Under the pieces are notes generated by a model. That model saw only the letters and a program-made list of their open reading frames with translations. It did not search any database and was not told the DNA's origin. A program made the translations under genes and the position numbers. A DNA stretch of 64,000 nt from Burkholderia seminalis DSM 23518 (lineage in GTDB: Bacteria > Pseudomonadota > Gammaproteobacteria > Burkholderiales > Burkholderiaceae): assembly GCF_902832885.1 (NCBI RefSeq), contig NZ_CADFDK010000008.1:186001-250000 (forward strand), in the 5' to 3' direction. Each line of letters begins with the position of its first letter. Positions within the stretch are counted from its first letter, which is position 1. Positions 1 to 9,437 of the stretch are shown here, piece after piece.

Positions 1-2
1 GG

Positions 3-92
3 CTTGCGCCCGGCGCGATCGTCCGCGCGGTGGACGCCTCCAAGTCTGTGCCCGAGTCTATCGATCCGCGCCCGGATCGAACGGCGGATTAG
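3..92 (+). CDS. Possible 3' end of an upstream gene (partial)
   Basis: Reading from base 3, an open frame of 29 codons ends at TAG 90-92. Its codon choice (GCG, CGC, GTC, ATC) is typical of the neighbourhood and its composition is not arginine-rich like the other frames, so it may be the C-terminus of a gene that starts before the window. There is too little sequence to name a family. Confidence 0.3.
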   Translation, partial: LAPGAIVRAVDASKSVPESIDPRPDRTAD

Positions 93-497
93 CGGGCCGT
101 TTCACCCCGCATTTCGACGGATGCCGCCGCGACCGGCGGCCGGGCGGGCGCAGCCGCCGCATGCCGCCGCAATGCCGAAAACCGTTATCCGGCGCGGCCC
201 GGCGCGATCCGGCACCCATGCGCGGCATGCCGTCTCGGCCGACGATCCGCGTTCCGCGCCGCTCGAGCCGCAACCTTGACCGGCGTCATGCCGGCACCCG
301 CGCGGTCACATGAAAAGCGACCAAATCCGGCACCTGCTCCGCCGATTGGAACGACAGGCGCGCGCCGAGAATGCTGGCATGTCGAAGGCCGTCCGCCCGC
401 ATGCCGACCGGTATCCGCCCGGGCGTGCCTTCGCGATCACGTGCCGGCCCGCGCGCCGGTGCGCGCGCCCCTATCGAACCCAGGCTGGCTTACCACG
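93..497. other. 405-bp gap with no supported gene
   Basis: This stretch is GC-rich. The frame of the downstream transferase stays open back to 276, but the extra residues are Arg/Pro/Ala-rich and look non-coding. No clear terminator or promoter could be read by eye. The promoter of the following six-gene run should lie here. Confidence 0.4.
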
Positions 498-2297
498 ATG
501 ACTGATCTCACGCTGCCCGACTCCCCCGTCGCCACGATCGAAGCGGCGCTGGCGCTGCACCAGGCCGACCGCCTCGAAGAAGCCGAGACGCTGTACCGGC
601 AACTCCTCGACGCCGACCCCCGGCACGCGGACGCGCTGCACCTGCTCGGCCTGATCGGTCACCAGTACGGGCGCTATCAGGAGGCGTCCGAACTGATCAT
701 GGCGGCGATCGAGATCAAGCCCGACGCGATCTACTACTACAACCTCGGCAACGTGATGCAGGCGCACAACCGCCCGGCCGCGGCCGCCGAGTGTTTCCGC
801 CTCGCGATCGAGCTGCGGCCCGACTACGTCGACGCGCACAACAACCTCGGCAACGCGCAGCGGCTGGCGGGCAACGCGCGCGCGGCCGTCGACGCGTTCT
901 GCCAGGCGATCGCGCTGCAGCCCGACCACGGGCAGGCGTACAACAATCTCGGCAATGCGCTGCTCGACCTGAACGAGATTCCGGCCGCGCTCGAGGCGTA
1001 CCAGCACGCGGTCGCGCTGCGCCCCGAGCTGCCCGAGCCGCGCAGCAACCTGCTGTTCGCGTACCACTACAGCGATGCGTTCGACCAGCAGGCGTATCTC
1101 GACGAAGCGGCCCGCTTCGACGCGCTCGTCACCGGCCGCGCGCAACCGTGGTCGACCTGGCTCGTCGACCTGACCGCGCGCATCGGCCGGCCGCTGCGCG
1201 TCGGCATCGTATCGGGCGACCTGAAGTCGCATCCGGTCGGCTATTTCATCGAAGGGATGCTCGCGCACCTGAACGGCGCGCGTGTCGAGCTGCATGCGTA
1301 CCCGACGCGCGACGTCGAGGACGACGTCACCGCGCGCCTCAAGCAGCGCTTCGCGTCGTGGACCCGCCTCGCGGGCCTCGGCGACGCCGCCGCGGCCGCC
1401 CGGATCCGCGACGACCGCATCGACGTGCTGATCGATGCGTCGGGCCACACGATCCACAACCGCCTGCCGCTGTTCGCGTGGAAGCCCGCGCCGCTGCAGG
1501 TGAGCTGGCCCGGCTATTTCGCGAGCACCGGCATGCGCGCGATCGACTACGTGCTCGGCGACCGCCACGTGATGCCGGACGACGAGGCCGCGCATTTCGT
1601 CGAGCGCGCATGGCATTTGCCCGACAGCTACCTGTGCTTCACGCCGCCGGCCGTCGAGCTCGACGCCGGCCCGCTGCCGATGCTCGCGAACGGTTATCCG
1701 ACCTTCGGCTATTTCGGCAAGCTCGCGAAGCTCACCGACCGCGTGATCGCGGTATGGTCGCGCGTGCTGGCCGACGTGCCGAACGCGAAACTGTTCGTGA
1801 AGGCGCCGCATCTGGACGACCCGCGCGAGCAGGACGCGCTGTCGGCCCGCTTCGCGGCGCACGGCATCGGCGCGGCGCGCCTGCTGTTCGAGGGCCGCTC
1901 GCCGCGCGACGAATACCTCGCCGCGTACCGGCGCGTCGACCTGATGCTGAGTCCGTTCCCGTACCCGGGCGGCACGACGACGGCCGAAGCGCTGTGGATG
2001 GGCGTGCCGGTGCTCGGCCGCCGCGGCGCGCGGTTCCTGTCGCACATCTGCGAAAGCCTGCTGCACGCGGCGCGCCTGCCGGAATGGATCGCCGACGACG
2101 ATGACGATGCGTACGTCGCGAAAGCCGTCGCGTTCGCGCGCAATCCGGCCGAGCTGGCCGTGCTGCGCACGACGTTGCGCGCGCAGGTGCTCGCCGCGCC
2201 GCTGTGCGACGCGCCCCGCTTCGCGCGCCATTTCGAGGACGCGCTGCACGCGATGTGGGCGCGCCACGTCGAGGCCGCGCCGGGAGCCGCGTCGTGA
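498..2297 (+). CDS. TPR / SPINDLY-type O-linked glycosyltransferase (paralogue 1)
   Basis: Predicted cytoplasmic protein of 599 aa. An N-terminal block of TPR repeats (about residues 15-205, with NNLGNA turns typical of O-GlcNAc-transferase TPRs) precedes a C-terminal family 41 domain. That domain carries [12 protein letters not shown] (His near 244), [23 protein letters not shown] (Lys near 407) and [15 protein letters not shown], the counterparts of the UDP-sugar-binding and catalytic segments of OGT. Such enzymes transfer a sugar to Ser/Thr. With fliC on the far side of the cluster, flagellin is the likely acceptor (inference). The start at 498 is chosen because upstream in-frame residues are low-complexity; its ribosome site is weak. 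It overlaps the next gene by 4 bp. Confidence 0.85.
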   Translation: MTDLTLPDSPVATIEAALALHQADRLEEAETLYRQLLDADPRHADALHLLGLIGHQYGRYQEASELIMAAIEIKPDAIYYYNLGNVMQAHNRPAAAAECFRLAIELRPDYVDAHNNLGNAQRLAGNARAAVDAFCQAIALQPDHGQAYNNLGNALLDLNEIPAALEAYQHAVALRPELPEPRSNLLFAYHYSDAFDQQAYLDEAARFDALVTGRAQPWSTWLVDLTARIGRPLRVGIVSGDLKSHPVGYFIEGMLAHLNGARVELHAYPTRDVEDDVTARLKQRFASWTRLAGLGDAAAAARIRDDRIDVLIDASGHTIHNRLPLFAWKPAPLQVSWPGYFASTGMRAIDYVLGDRHVMPDDEAAHFVERAWHLPDSYLCFTPPAVELDAGPLPMLANGYPTFGYFGKLAKLTDRVIAVWSRVLADVPNAKLFVKAPHLDDPREQDALSARFAAHGIGAARLLFEGRSPRDEYLAAYRRVDLMLSPFPYPGGTTTAEALWMGVPVLGRRGARFLSHICESLLHAARLPEWIADDDDDAYVAKAVAFARNPAELAVLRTTLRAQVLAAPLCDAPRFARHFEDALHAMWARHVEAAPGAAS

Positions 2298-3235
2298 ACG
2301 GCCGGTCCGTGCTCGTCACCGGCGGTGCGGGCTTTCTCGGCTCGCACCTGTGCGAGCGCCTCGTCGGCGCCGGTTACGACGTGATGTGCGTCGACAACTT
2401 CTACACGGGCAGCAAGCACAATGTCGCGCACCTGATCGGGCACGTCAATTTCGAGCTGATCCGCCACGACGTGTGGCTGCCGCTGTACGTCGAAGCCGAC
2501 CGCGTATTCAACATGGCGTGCCCGGCGAGCCCGGTGCACTACCAGAGCGATCCCGTGTCGACGGTGAAGACGGCCGTGCTCGGCGCGATCAACATGCTCG
2601 GCCTCGCGAAGCGCTGCGGCGCACGCATCCTGCAGGCGTCGACGAGCGAGGTGTACGGCGACGCGCAGCAGCATCCTCAGCAGGAAAGCTACTGGGGCAA
2701 CGTCAATCCGAACGGGCCGCGCGCGTGCTACGACGAAGGCAAGCGCTGCGCCGAGACGCTGTTCTTCGACTATCACCGGCAGCACGGCGTCGACATCCGC
2801 GTGGTGCGGATCTTCAACACCTACGGCCCGCGCATGCGCGCCGACGACGGGCGCGTCGTGTCGAACTTCATCATGCAGGCGCTGCGCGGCGAACCGATCA
2901 CGCTGTACGGCGACGGTAGCCAGACGCGCTCGTTCTGCTACGTCGACGATCTCGTCGAAGGCCTGCTGCGCATGATGGATCAGAACGACGACACCGGCCC
3001 GATGAACCTCGGCAATCCGAGCGAGATCACGATCCGCGAGCTGGCCGAATGCGTGCTGCGGCTCACGGGTTCGAAAAGCCGCATCGAATATCGCCCGCTG
3101 CCCGCCGACGATCCGCTGCAGCGCCGCCCCGACATCGGTCGTGCGCGTCAGCGCCTCGACTGGCAGCCCGGCGTCGCGCTCGAGGACGGCCTGAAGGAAA
3201 CGATCGCCTATTTCCGCAAACAGGTGAATGCATGA
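2294..3235 (+). CDS. NAD-dependent epimerase/dehydratase, UDP-glucuronate decarboxylase-like
   Basis: A 313-aa extended short-chain dehydrogenase/reductase. The Rossmann motif [10 protein letters not shown] lies at the N-terminus, followed by [18 protein letters not shown] and [16 protein letters not shown] with the catalytic YxxxK. The PASPVHYQ and YDEGKR segments are characteristic of UDP-xylose synthase, which turns UDP-glucuronate into UDP-xylose. It would supply or tailor a nucleotide sugar for the neighbouring transferases. It starts with GTG inside the stop of the previous gene (GTGA), so translation is probably coupled. The exact product (UDP-xylose or another 4-keto sugar) cannot be decided from sequence. 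Confidence 0.8.
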   Translation: MNGRSVLVTGGAGFLGSHLCERLVGAGYDVMCVDNFYTGSKHNVAHLIGHVNFELIRHDVWLPLYVEADRVFNMACPASPVHYQSDPVSTVKTAVLGAINMLGLAKRCGARILQASTSEVYGDAQQHPQQESYWGNVNPNGPRACYDEGKRCAETLFFDYHRQHGVDIRVVRIFNTYGPRMRADDGRVVSNFIMQALRGEPITLYGDGSQTRSFCYVDDLVEGLLRMMDQNDDTGPMNLGNPSEITIRELAECVLRLTGSKSRIEYRPLPADDPLQRRPDIGRARQRLDWQPGVALEDGLKETIAYFRKQVNA

Positions 3236-4437
3236 CCCCCGAACTGATCGACGCCACCTGCCCCGTTTGCGCGCATACCGTTGCCGCGCCGTTCTTCCCG
3301 GCCGGCGAGCACACGCTCGCGACGCTTGCCTGGCCCGCGTCCGCCGAAGCGGCCCGCCGGCTGCCGCGCCATGTGCTCGACTTCGTCCAGTGCCCGCGGT
3401 GCTCGCACGTGTGGAACCACCGCTTCAGCTACGATGCGATTCCGTATCAGAGCAACCCGAACCGGATGTTCAACAGCGGCGGGATCTGGAAGGGCCATCT
3501 CGCGGCCACGCGCGACCTGCTGCTCGGCGCGCTGCCGGCCGAACCGGCCGTCGTCGAGATCGGCTGCGGCGAAGGGCATTTCGTGCGCGGGCTCGCCGAA
3601 GCGAGCCGCGGCGGCCGCTTCGCCGGCTTCGATCCGAACGCGAGCGCGGGCACCGGCCACGGCATCGAGTTCCATGCGCGGCTGTTCGAGCCGCTCGCCG
3701 ACATGCCGGCCTTCCGGCCCGATGCGATCGTCATTCGCCACGTGCTCGAACACCTGACCGAACCCGCGAAGCTCGTCGAGCAGCTCGCATGGGGCGCCGT
3801 GCGCCAGCCGAACGCCTGCTGGCTGTTCGCGGAAGTGCCGTGCATCGATCGCGTGTTCGAGACCGAGCGCCTCGCCGATTTCTTCTATGAGCACGTGTCG
3901 CAGTTCACGACGGAATCGTTCCGCACGCTGATGGCGCGCGCGGGCGAGGTCGTCACGCTCGCGCACGGCTACGACCGCGAAGTCGTCTATGCGCTGGTGC
4001 GGCTCGGCGTGCCCGAGCAGGCGCGCAAACGTGCCGATGCGTCGACGCATTTCGCGGCCCGCACGGTCGAGCACCGCGCGGCGATCGCCGGGCAGCTCGC
4101 GGCGCTGGCCGAATCGGGGCGGCGTGTCGCGATCTGGGGCGGTACCGGCAAGGCCGCCGCGTTCATCCATCACTTCGATGCCGACGCCGCACGCTTTCCG
4201 CTCGTCGTCGATTCCGATCCCGACAAGGTCGGCACCTACGTGCCGGGCACGGGCCAGAAGATCGAATACCGCGACGCGCTGAAAGCGGCGCCGGCCGACG
4301 TGATCATCATCCCGACGCAATGGCGCGCACGCGACATCGTCGCCGAGATGTCGCGCGAGGGGATCGCGGCCGCGGCCGTGATGATCGAGCACGAAGGCCG
4401 GCTGATCGACTTCGGGCGCGAACCGCATCCGTATTGA
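3232..4437 (+). CDS. SAM-dependent C-methyltransferase family protein
   Basis: A 401-aa protein with three parts: an N-terminal zinc-binding segment (CPVCAHT then CPRCSHVW), a class I methyltransferase core with the SAM motif [10 protein letters not shown] near residue 108, and a C-terminal Rossmann-like domain starting at [13 protein letters not shown]. This is the layout of sugar C-methyltransferases acting on nucleotide-linked deoxy sugars. It is placed between a nucleotide-sugar enzyme and protein glycosyltransferases, so it probably methylates the sugar donor or the attached glycan (inference). ATGA overlap with the previous gene; 12-bp gap to the next. Confidence 0.8.
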   Translation: MTPELIDATCPVCAHTVAAPFFPAGEHTLATLAWPASAEAARRLPRHVLDFVQCPRCSHVWNHRFSYDAIPYQSNPNRMFNSGGIWKGHLAATRDLLLGALPAEPAVVEIGCGEGHFVRGLAEASRGGRFAGFDPNASAGTGHGIEFHARLFEPLADMPAFRPDAIVIRHVLEHLTEPAKLVEQLAWGAVRQPNACWLFAEVPCIDRVFETERLADFFYEHVSQFTTESFRTLMARAGEVVTLAHGYDREVVYALVRLGVPEQARKRADASTHFAARTVEHRAAIAGQLAALAESGRRVAIWGGTGKAAAFIHHFDADAARFPLVVDSDPDKVGTYVPGTGQKIEYRDALKAAPADVIIIPTQWRARDIVAEMSREGIAAAAVMIEHEGRLIDFGREPHPY

Positions 4438-4449
4438 GCGGCCCACGCG

Positions 4450-6954
4450 ATGGAGTCGATCGGACCGCAACTGCAGGCTGCACTCGCGCATCACCAGGCC
4501 GGCCGTCTCGTGGAAGCGAAGACGCTGTACGACGCGATCCTCACGGCGCAGCCGGGCCAGCCCGACGCGATGCATTTCCTCGGCCTGCTCGCCTGCCAGC
4601 TGAAGCAGTACGACGCGGGCCTCGCGCTGATGGAGCGCTCGCTCGCGGCGCGGCCGGACGCGTCGTACTTCAACAACCTCGGCAACATGCTGCGCGAATG
4701 CGGCCGGCTCGACGACGCGATCGCGCATTACCGCCGCGCGGTGGCGCTGCGCCCCGAGTTTCCGGAAGCGCACAACAACCTCGGCAACGCGCTGCGCGAC
4801 GCGCGGGTGCCGGCCGAGGCGATGGCGAGCTGTACGCGCGCGATCGAGCTGCGGCCCGGTTACGCGGAGGCGTACAACAACCTCGGCAACGTGTTGCAGG
4901 ATCTCGGTGAACTCGACGCGGCGGCGGCCAGTTACGGCAAGGCGATCGCGTTCCACACCGCGTATGCGGAAGCGCACAGCAACCTCGGCCACGTGCTGCG
5001 CGCGCAGGACAAGCACACGGAAGCGATCGCGCACTACCGCCGCGCACTCGAACTGAGCCCTGCGCTGCCGGCCGCGCGTCACGGCCTCGGCCTGTCGCTG
5101 TGGGCGCTCGGCGAACTCGGCGAAGCCGCGCGGGTGCTGCGTGCCGCCGTCGCGGCCGAACCTGGCGATGCGGACCTGCACAACAACCTGGCCGGCGTGC
5201 TGCGCGATGCGGGCGACCTCGACGGCGCCGCGTCGCACTATGGGCGCGCGCTGGAACACGATCCGTCGATGGCGGTCGCGCATGCGAACCTGAGCGGCGT
5301 GTTGCGCCGCCAGGCGCGTTACGCGGAGGCGTTGCGGCATGCGCAGCATGCGATCCGGCTGGCGCCCGGTCTCGCCGATGCGCACAACCATGCCGGCAAT
5401 GCGTATCACGGCCTGAACGATCTCGACGCGGCGGACGCGAGCTACCGCACCGCGCTCGCGCTGAACCCGGCCGATGCCGGCGCCGCCCACAACCTGTCGG
5501 TCGTGCTGCTCAAGCGCGAGCGGCACGACGACGCGCTCGCGTATTGCCGGCAGGCGCTGTCGGCCGGCCGCCCGAGCGCGGCGATGCACGTGAATCTCGG
5601 CGACATCCTGCGCGGCCAGGGCAACGTCGACGCCGCCGTGCCCGCGTACCGGGACGCGCTGGCGCTGGTGCGCGACGACGCGGACGACGGCGCGGCCGAT
5701 GTACTGAGCCGCCTGCTGTTCGCGTCGGCCGCGTCGGCGAGCGTGCCGCCCGCCGATTACCTGAACGACGCGCGCCGCTACGGCCGGCATCTGGCGGCCC
5801 GTTCGACGCGTTATCCGCACGACGTAAGCGAACGTGCGGCGCGCGCGCGGCACCGCCCGCTGCGCGTCGGTTTCGTGTCGGGCGACCTGCGCCTGCATCC
5901 GGTCGGGATCTTTCTCGAAAGCGTGTTCGCGCATCTCGATCGCACGCGCGTCGCACCGCACGTCTATGCGACGTCGGACGAGGAAGACGCGGTCACCGCG
6001 CGGCTCAAGCCGCATGCGGCCGCCTGGCGCTCGATCGCCGCGCTCGATCCGCAGGCGGCCGCGCGCACGATTCACGACGACGGCATCGACGTGCTCGTCG
6101 ACCTCGCGGGCCACACGCAGGCGAGCGGCCTGGCCGTATTCGGCTGGAAGCCCGCGCCGGTGCAAGCGAGCTGGCTCGGCTTCTTCGCGTCGACCGGGTG
6201 CGATGCGATCGACTACTTCATCGGCGACGCGTACACGTTGCCGGAAAGCGAAGCCCGTCATTTCGTCGAGGCGCCGTGGCGGCTGCCGGACAGCTACCTG
6301 TGCTTCACGCCGCCGGCCGACGACGTGCCGGTCGGCCCGCTGCCGATGGCCGCGAACGGCGGCGTGACGTTCGGCTGTTTCGGCAAGCTGGTGAAGCTCG
6401 GCGACGACGTCGTGCGCGTGTGGTCGCGCGTGCTGCACGCGCTGCCGTCGGCCCGGCTGCTGCTGAAGGCGCGCGAACTCGAACACGCGGCCGTGCGCGA
6501 CGCGACCGCCGCGCGGTTCGCGCGGCACGGGATCGACGCGAGCCGGCTCGCGTTCGAACCCGCATCGCCGCGTGCCGACTATTTCGCCGCGTACAACCGG
6601 ATCGACATCGCGCTGAGCCCGTTCCCGTACCCGGGCGGCACGACGACGGCCGAGGCGCTGTGGATGGGCGTGCCGGTCCTCGGCATGCGGGGCACGCGCT
6701 TCGTCACGCACATCTGCGAGAGCCTGCTGCACGCGGCCGGCGTGAACGACTGGATCGCCGGCGACGAAGACGACTATGTCGCGAAGGCGGTGGCGGCCGC
6801 CGCCGACGGGGCGCGCCTGGCGGCGCTGCGCGCGGATTTGCGCGCCACGCTGCTCGCGTCGCCGCTGTGCGACGCGGCGCGTTTCGCACATCATCTCGAA
6901 GACGCATTCCACGGCATGTGGGCACGCTATACGGAAACGGCACACGCAGCATGA
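4450..6954 (+). CDS. TPR / SPINDLY-type O-linked glycosyltransferase (paralogue 2)
   Basis: An 834-aa protein, the longest of the four paralogues. About twelve TPR units fill residues 10-400, followed by a family 41 glycosyltransferase domain with SGDLRLHPVGIF (His near 481), DLAGHTQASG, WLGFFASTG, CFGKLVKL (Lys near 645) and [15 protein letters not shown]. Residues 22-184 are encoded by DNA identical to the next gene, whereas the flanking parts have diverged. It likely glycosylates Ser/Thr of flagellin or another export substrate, with the TPR superhelix as the acceptor-binding surface. ATGA overlap with the following paralogue. Confidence 0.85.
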   Translation: MESIGPQLQAALAHHQAGRLVEAKTLYDAILTAQPGQPDAMHFLGLLACQLKQYDAGLALMERSLAARPDASYFNNLGNMLRECGRLDDAIAHYRRAVALRPEFPEAHNNLGNALRDARVPAEAMASCTRAIELRPGYAEAYNNLGNVLQDLGELDAAAASYGKAIAFHTAYAEAHSNLGHVLRAQDKHTEAIAHYRRALELSPALPAARHGLGLSLWALGELGEAARVLRAAVAAEPGDADLHNNLAGVLRDAGDLDGAASHYGRALEHDPSMAVAHANLSGVLRRQARYAEALRHAQHAIRLAPGLADAHNHAGNAYHGLNDLDAADASYRTALALNPADAGAAHNLSVVLLKRERHDDALAYCRQALSAGRPSAAMHVNLGDILRGQGNVDAAVPAYRDALALVRDDADDGAADVLSRLLFASAASASVPPADYLNDARRYGRHLAARSTRYPHDVSERAARARHRPLRVGFVSGDLRLHPVGIFLESVFAHLDRTRVAPHVYATSDEEDAVTARLKPHAAAWRSIAALDPQAAARTIHDDGIDVLVDLAGHTQASGLAVFGWKPAPVQASWLGFFASTGCDAIDYFIGDAYTLPESEARHFVEAPWRLPDSYLCFTPPADDVPVGPLPMAANGGVTFGCFGKLVKLGDDVVRVWSRVLHALPSARLLLKARELEHAAVRDATAARFARHGIDASRLAFEPASPRADYFAAYNRIDIALSPFPYPGGTTTAEALWMGVPVLGMRGTRFVTHICESLLHAAGVNDWIAGDEDDYVAKAVAAAADGARLAALRADLRATLLASPLCDAARFAHHLEDAFHGMWARYTETAHAA
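4513..5000 (+). repeat. 488-bp direct repeat, copy A (within TPR transferase 2)
   Basis: This segment matches 7014-7501 base for base in a by-eye alignment at a constant offset of 2501. The match breaks with GTG versus GCT (Val/Ala codon) just upstream, apart from a shorter matching stretch before that, and at C versus T at 5001. It encodes roughly five TPR units. Confidence 0.9.
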
Positions 6955-9437
6955 ACGACATCAACGACACCCTGCAACGCGCGCTGGCGCATCACCAGGC
7001 CGGCCGTCTCGCTGAAGCGAAGACGCTGTACGACGCGATCCTCACGGCGCAGCCGGGCCAGCCCGACGCGATGCATTTCCTCGGCCTGCTCGCCTGCCAG
7101 CTGAAGCAGTACGACGCGGGCCTCGCGCTGATGGAGCGCTCGCTCGCGGCGCGGCCGGACGCGTCGTACTTCAACAACCTCGGCAACATGCTGCGCGAAT
7201 GCGGCCGGCTCGACGACGCGATCGCGCATTACCGCCGCGCGGTGGCGCTGCGCCCCGAGTTTCCGGAAGCGCACAACAACCTCGGCAACGCGCTGCGCGA
7301 CGCGCGGGTGCCGGCCGAGGCGATGGCGAGCTGTACGCGCGCGATCGAGCTGCGGCCCGGTTACGCGGAGGCGTACAACAACCTCGGCAACGTGTTGCAG
7401 GATCTCGGTGAACTCGACGCGGCGGCGGCCAGTTACGGCAAGGCGATCGCGTTCCACACCGCGTATGCGGAAGCGCACAGCAACCTCGGCCACGTGCTGC
7501 GTGCGCAGGAAAAACACACGGAAGCGATCGCGCACTACCGCCGCGCGCTCGAACTGAATCCCGCGCTGCGCGTCGCGCAACGCGGGTTGGGCGCCGCGCT
7601 GCGGGCGACCGGCGATTTCGACGGCGCGCTCGCGCATGCACGCGCGGGACTCGAGCCGGACGATGCCGAAGCCCATTGCGCGCTCGGCATCTCGTTGCGC
7701 AGCATCAACGATTTCGACGGCGCCGCCCAGTTGTTCGAACGCGCGCGCGAGATCGATCCGCGCTACGCGCCGGCCTGGGCGCGGCTCGGCGAGCTGCGTT
7801 GCCAGCAGGGCGAATACGAGGCGTCCGTGCACCTGTGCCGGCGCGCGATCGAGCTCGATCCCGAGCTGGCGGACGCGTACAACTTTCTCGGCCTCGCGTA
7901 TCACAACCTCGACCGGATGGCGGCCGCGGAGCTGAGCCATCGCCACGCGATCGACCTGAACCCGGACGACGCCGATGCGCACCACAACCTCGCCGCCGCG
8001 CTGTTCCGCCTCGACAAGCTCGACGAGGCGATGGACGAATACCGGATCGCACAGGCGCTCGGCATCGATCCGGTGAAGATCCAGCTGACGCTCGGCGACA
8101 TCCGCTGGGCGAAGCGCGACTTCGCGGGCGCCGTCGCGGCCTTTCGCGAGGCGATCGAGCACGACCCGCATCGCGCGTATGCGCGCCTGCTGTTCAACAT
8201 GTCGAGCTCGGCGGCGTTCGAGCCGCGGGACTGGGTGGTCGAGGCGCACCGCTACGGCGAACGCCTGGCGCGCGACGTGCAGCCGTTCGAGCACGATCGC
8301 GCCCGGCGCGTGCGAGACGCGCGCGGCCGCCCGCTGCGCGTCGGCTTCGTGTCGGGCGACCTGCGCCAGCATCCGGTCGGCATCTTCCTCGAAAGCGTGC
8401 TCGCGCATCTCGATCGCACGCGCATCGAGCCGCATGCGTACGTGACCTTCGTGGTCGAGGACGACGTGACGGCGCGGCTGAAGTCGGGCTTCGCGAGCTG
8501 GAAGAAACTGACCTGCATGAACCGCGACCAGGCGGCGCGGATGATTCGCGACGACGGCATCGACGTGCTCGTCGACCTCGCCGGGCACACGAACTGGAGC
8601 GGGCTGCCGATCTTCGCGCACCGGCCCGCGCCGGTGCAGGCGAGCTGGCTCGGCTTCTTCGCGACGACGGGGGTGCGCGCGATCGACTATTTCGTCGGCG
8701 ATGCGTACACGCTGCCGGCCGACGAGGCCGAGCACTTCGTCGAGGCGCCGTGGCGGCTGCCGGACAGCTACCTGTGCTTCACGCCACCGGCCTACGACGT
8801 GCCGGTCGGCCCGTTGCCGATGGCCGCGAACGGCGGCGTGACGTTCGGCTGCTTCGGCAAGCTCACCAAGATCAGCGACGACGTCGTCGCGCTGTGGTCG
8901 CGGCTGCTGCAGGCACTGCCCGATGCACGCCTGCTGCTGAAGGCGCACGAACTCGGCGCGGGCGACCTGAATGCGGCGACGCGCGCGCGCTTCGCGCGGC
9001 ACGGCATCGACGCGGGCCGGCTGATCCTCGAAGGCGGGTCGCCGCGCGCGGAATACTTCGCCGCGTACAACCGGATCGACATCGCGCTGAGCCCGTTCCC
9101 GTACCCGGGCGGCACGACGACGGCCGAAGCGCTGTGGATGGGCGTGCCGGTGATCGGCATGAAGGGCGGGCGCTTCGTCACGCACATCTGCGAGAGTCTG
9201 CTGCATGCGGCCGGGATGGGCGACTGGATCGCCGACGGCGAAGCGTCGTATCTCGCCAAGGCCGTCGCGTTCGCACAAGATCGCGACGGGCTGGCTGCGT
9301 TGCGCGCGACGTTGCGCGAACGCACGCTCGCGTCGCCGCTGTGCGATGCCGCGCGGTTCGCACGCAATCTCGAGGACGCGTTCCACGGGATGTGGGATCG
9401 CTACGCGGCCGGCGAGACGACGGAGCCGCGCGCATGA
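6951..9437 (+). CDS. TPR / SPINDLY-type O-linked glycosyltransferase (paralogue 3)
   Basis: An 828-aa protein starting in the ATGA overlap with paralogue 2. A long TPR array (about residues 10-395) precedes a family 41 domain with SGDLRQHPVGIF (His near 472), DLAGHTNWSG, WLGFFATTG, CFGKLTKI (Lys near 634) and [15 protein letters not shown]. The first 200 or so residues differ from paralogue 2 at only a few positions, but the later TPRs (for example GLEPDDAEAHCALG) are quite different, so the acceptor-binding surface has a shared and a private half. Probably one of several flagellin glycosyltransferases (inference from position). Confidence 0.85.
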   Translation: MNDINDTLQRALAHHQAGRLAEAKTLYDAILTAQPGQPDAMHFLGLLACQLKQYDAGLALMERSLAARPDASYFNNLGNMLRECGRLDDAIAHYRRAVALRPEFPEAHNNLGNALRDARVPAEAMASCTRAIELRPGYAEAYNNLGNVLQDLGELDAAAASYGKAIAFHTAYAEAHSNLGHVLRAQEKHTEAIAHYRRALELNPALRVAQRGLGAALRATGDFDGALAHARAGLEPDDAEAHCALGISLRSINDFDGAAQLFERAREIDPRYAPAWARLGELRCQQGEYEASVHLCRRAIELDPELADAYNFLGLAYHNLDRMAAAELSHRHAIDLNPDDADAHHNLAAALFRLDKLDEAMDEYRIAQALGIDPVKIQLTLGDIRWAKRDFAGAVAAFREAIEHDPHRAYARLLFNMSSSAAFEPRDWVVEAHRYGERLARDVQPFEHDRARRVRDARGRPLRVGFVSGDLRQHPVGIFLESVLAHLDRTRIEPHAYVTFVVEDDVTARLKSGFASWKKLTCMNRDQAARMIRDDGIDVLVDLAGHTNWSGLPIFAHRPAPVQASWLGFFATTGVRAIDYFVGDAYTLPADEAEHFVEAPWRLPDSYLCFTPPAYDVPVGPLPMAANGGVTFGCFGKLTKISDDVVALWSRLLQALPDARLLLKAHELGAGDLNAATRARFARHGIDAGRLILEGGSPRAEYFAAYNRIDIALSPFPYPGGTTTAEALWMGVPVIGMKGGRFVTHICESLLHAAGMGDWIADGEASYLAKAVAFAQDRDGLAALRATLRERTLASPLCDAARFARNLEDAFHGMWDRYAAGETTEPRA
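7014..7501 (+). repeat. 488-bp direct repeat, copy B (within TPR transferase 3)
   Basis: Same sequence as 4513-5000 in the same orientation and same reading frame relative to the gene start. Zero mismatches, including at third codon positions, points to recent duplication or gene conversion rather than protein-level constraint. Confidence 0.9.

Noticed and set aside
3208-6945. Very long antisense open frame (over 1,200 codons) opposite the transferase genes
   Set aside because: It is Arg/Val/Glu-rich with repeats that mirror the TPR repeats of the + strand. High GC removes stop codons from this frame; the + strand encodes recognisable domains.
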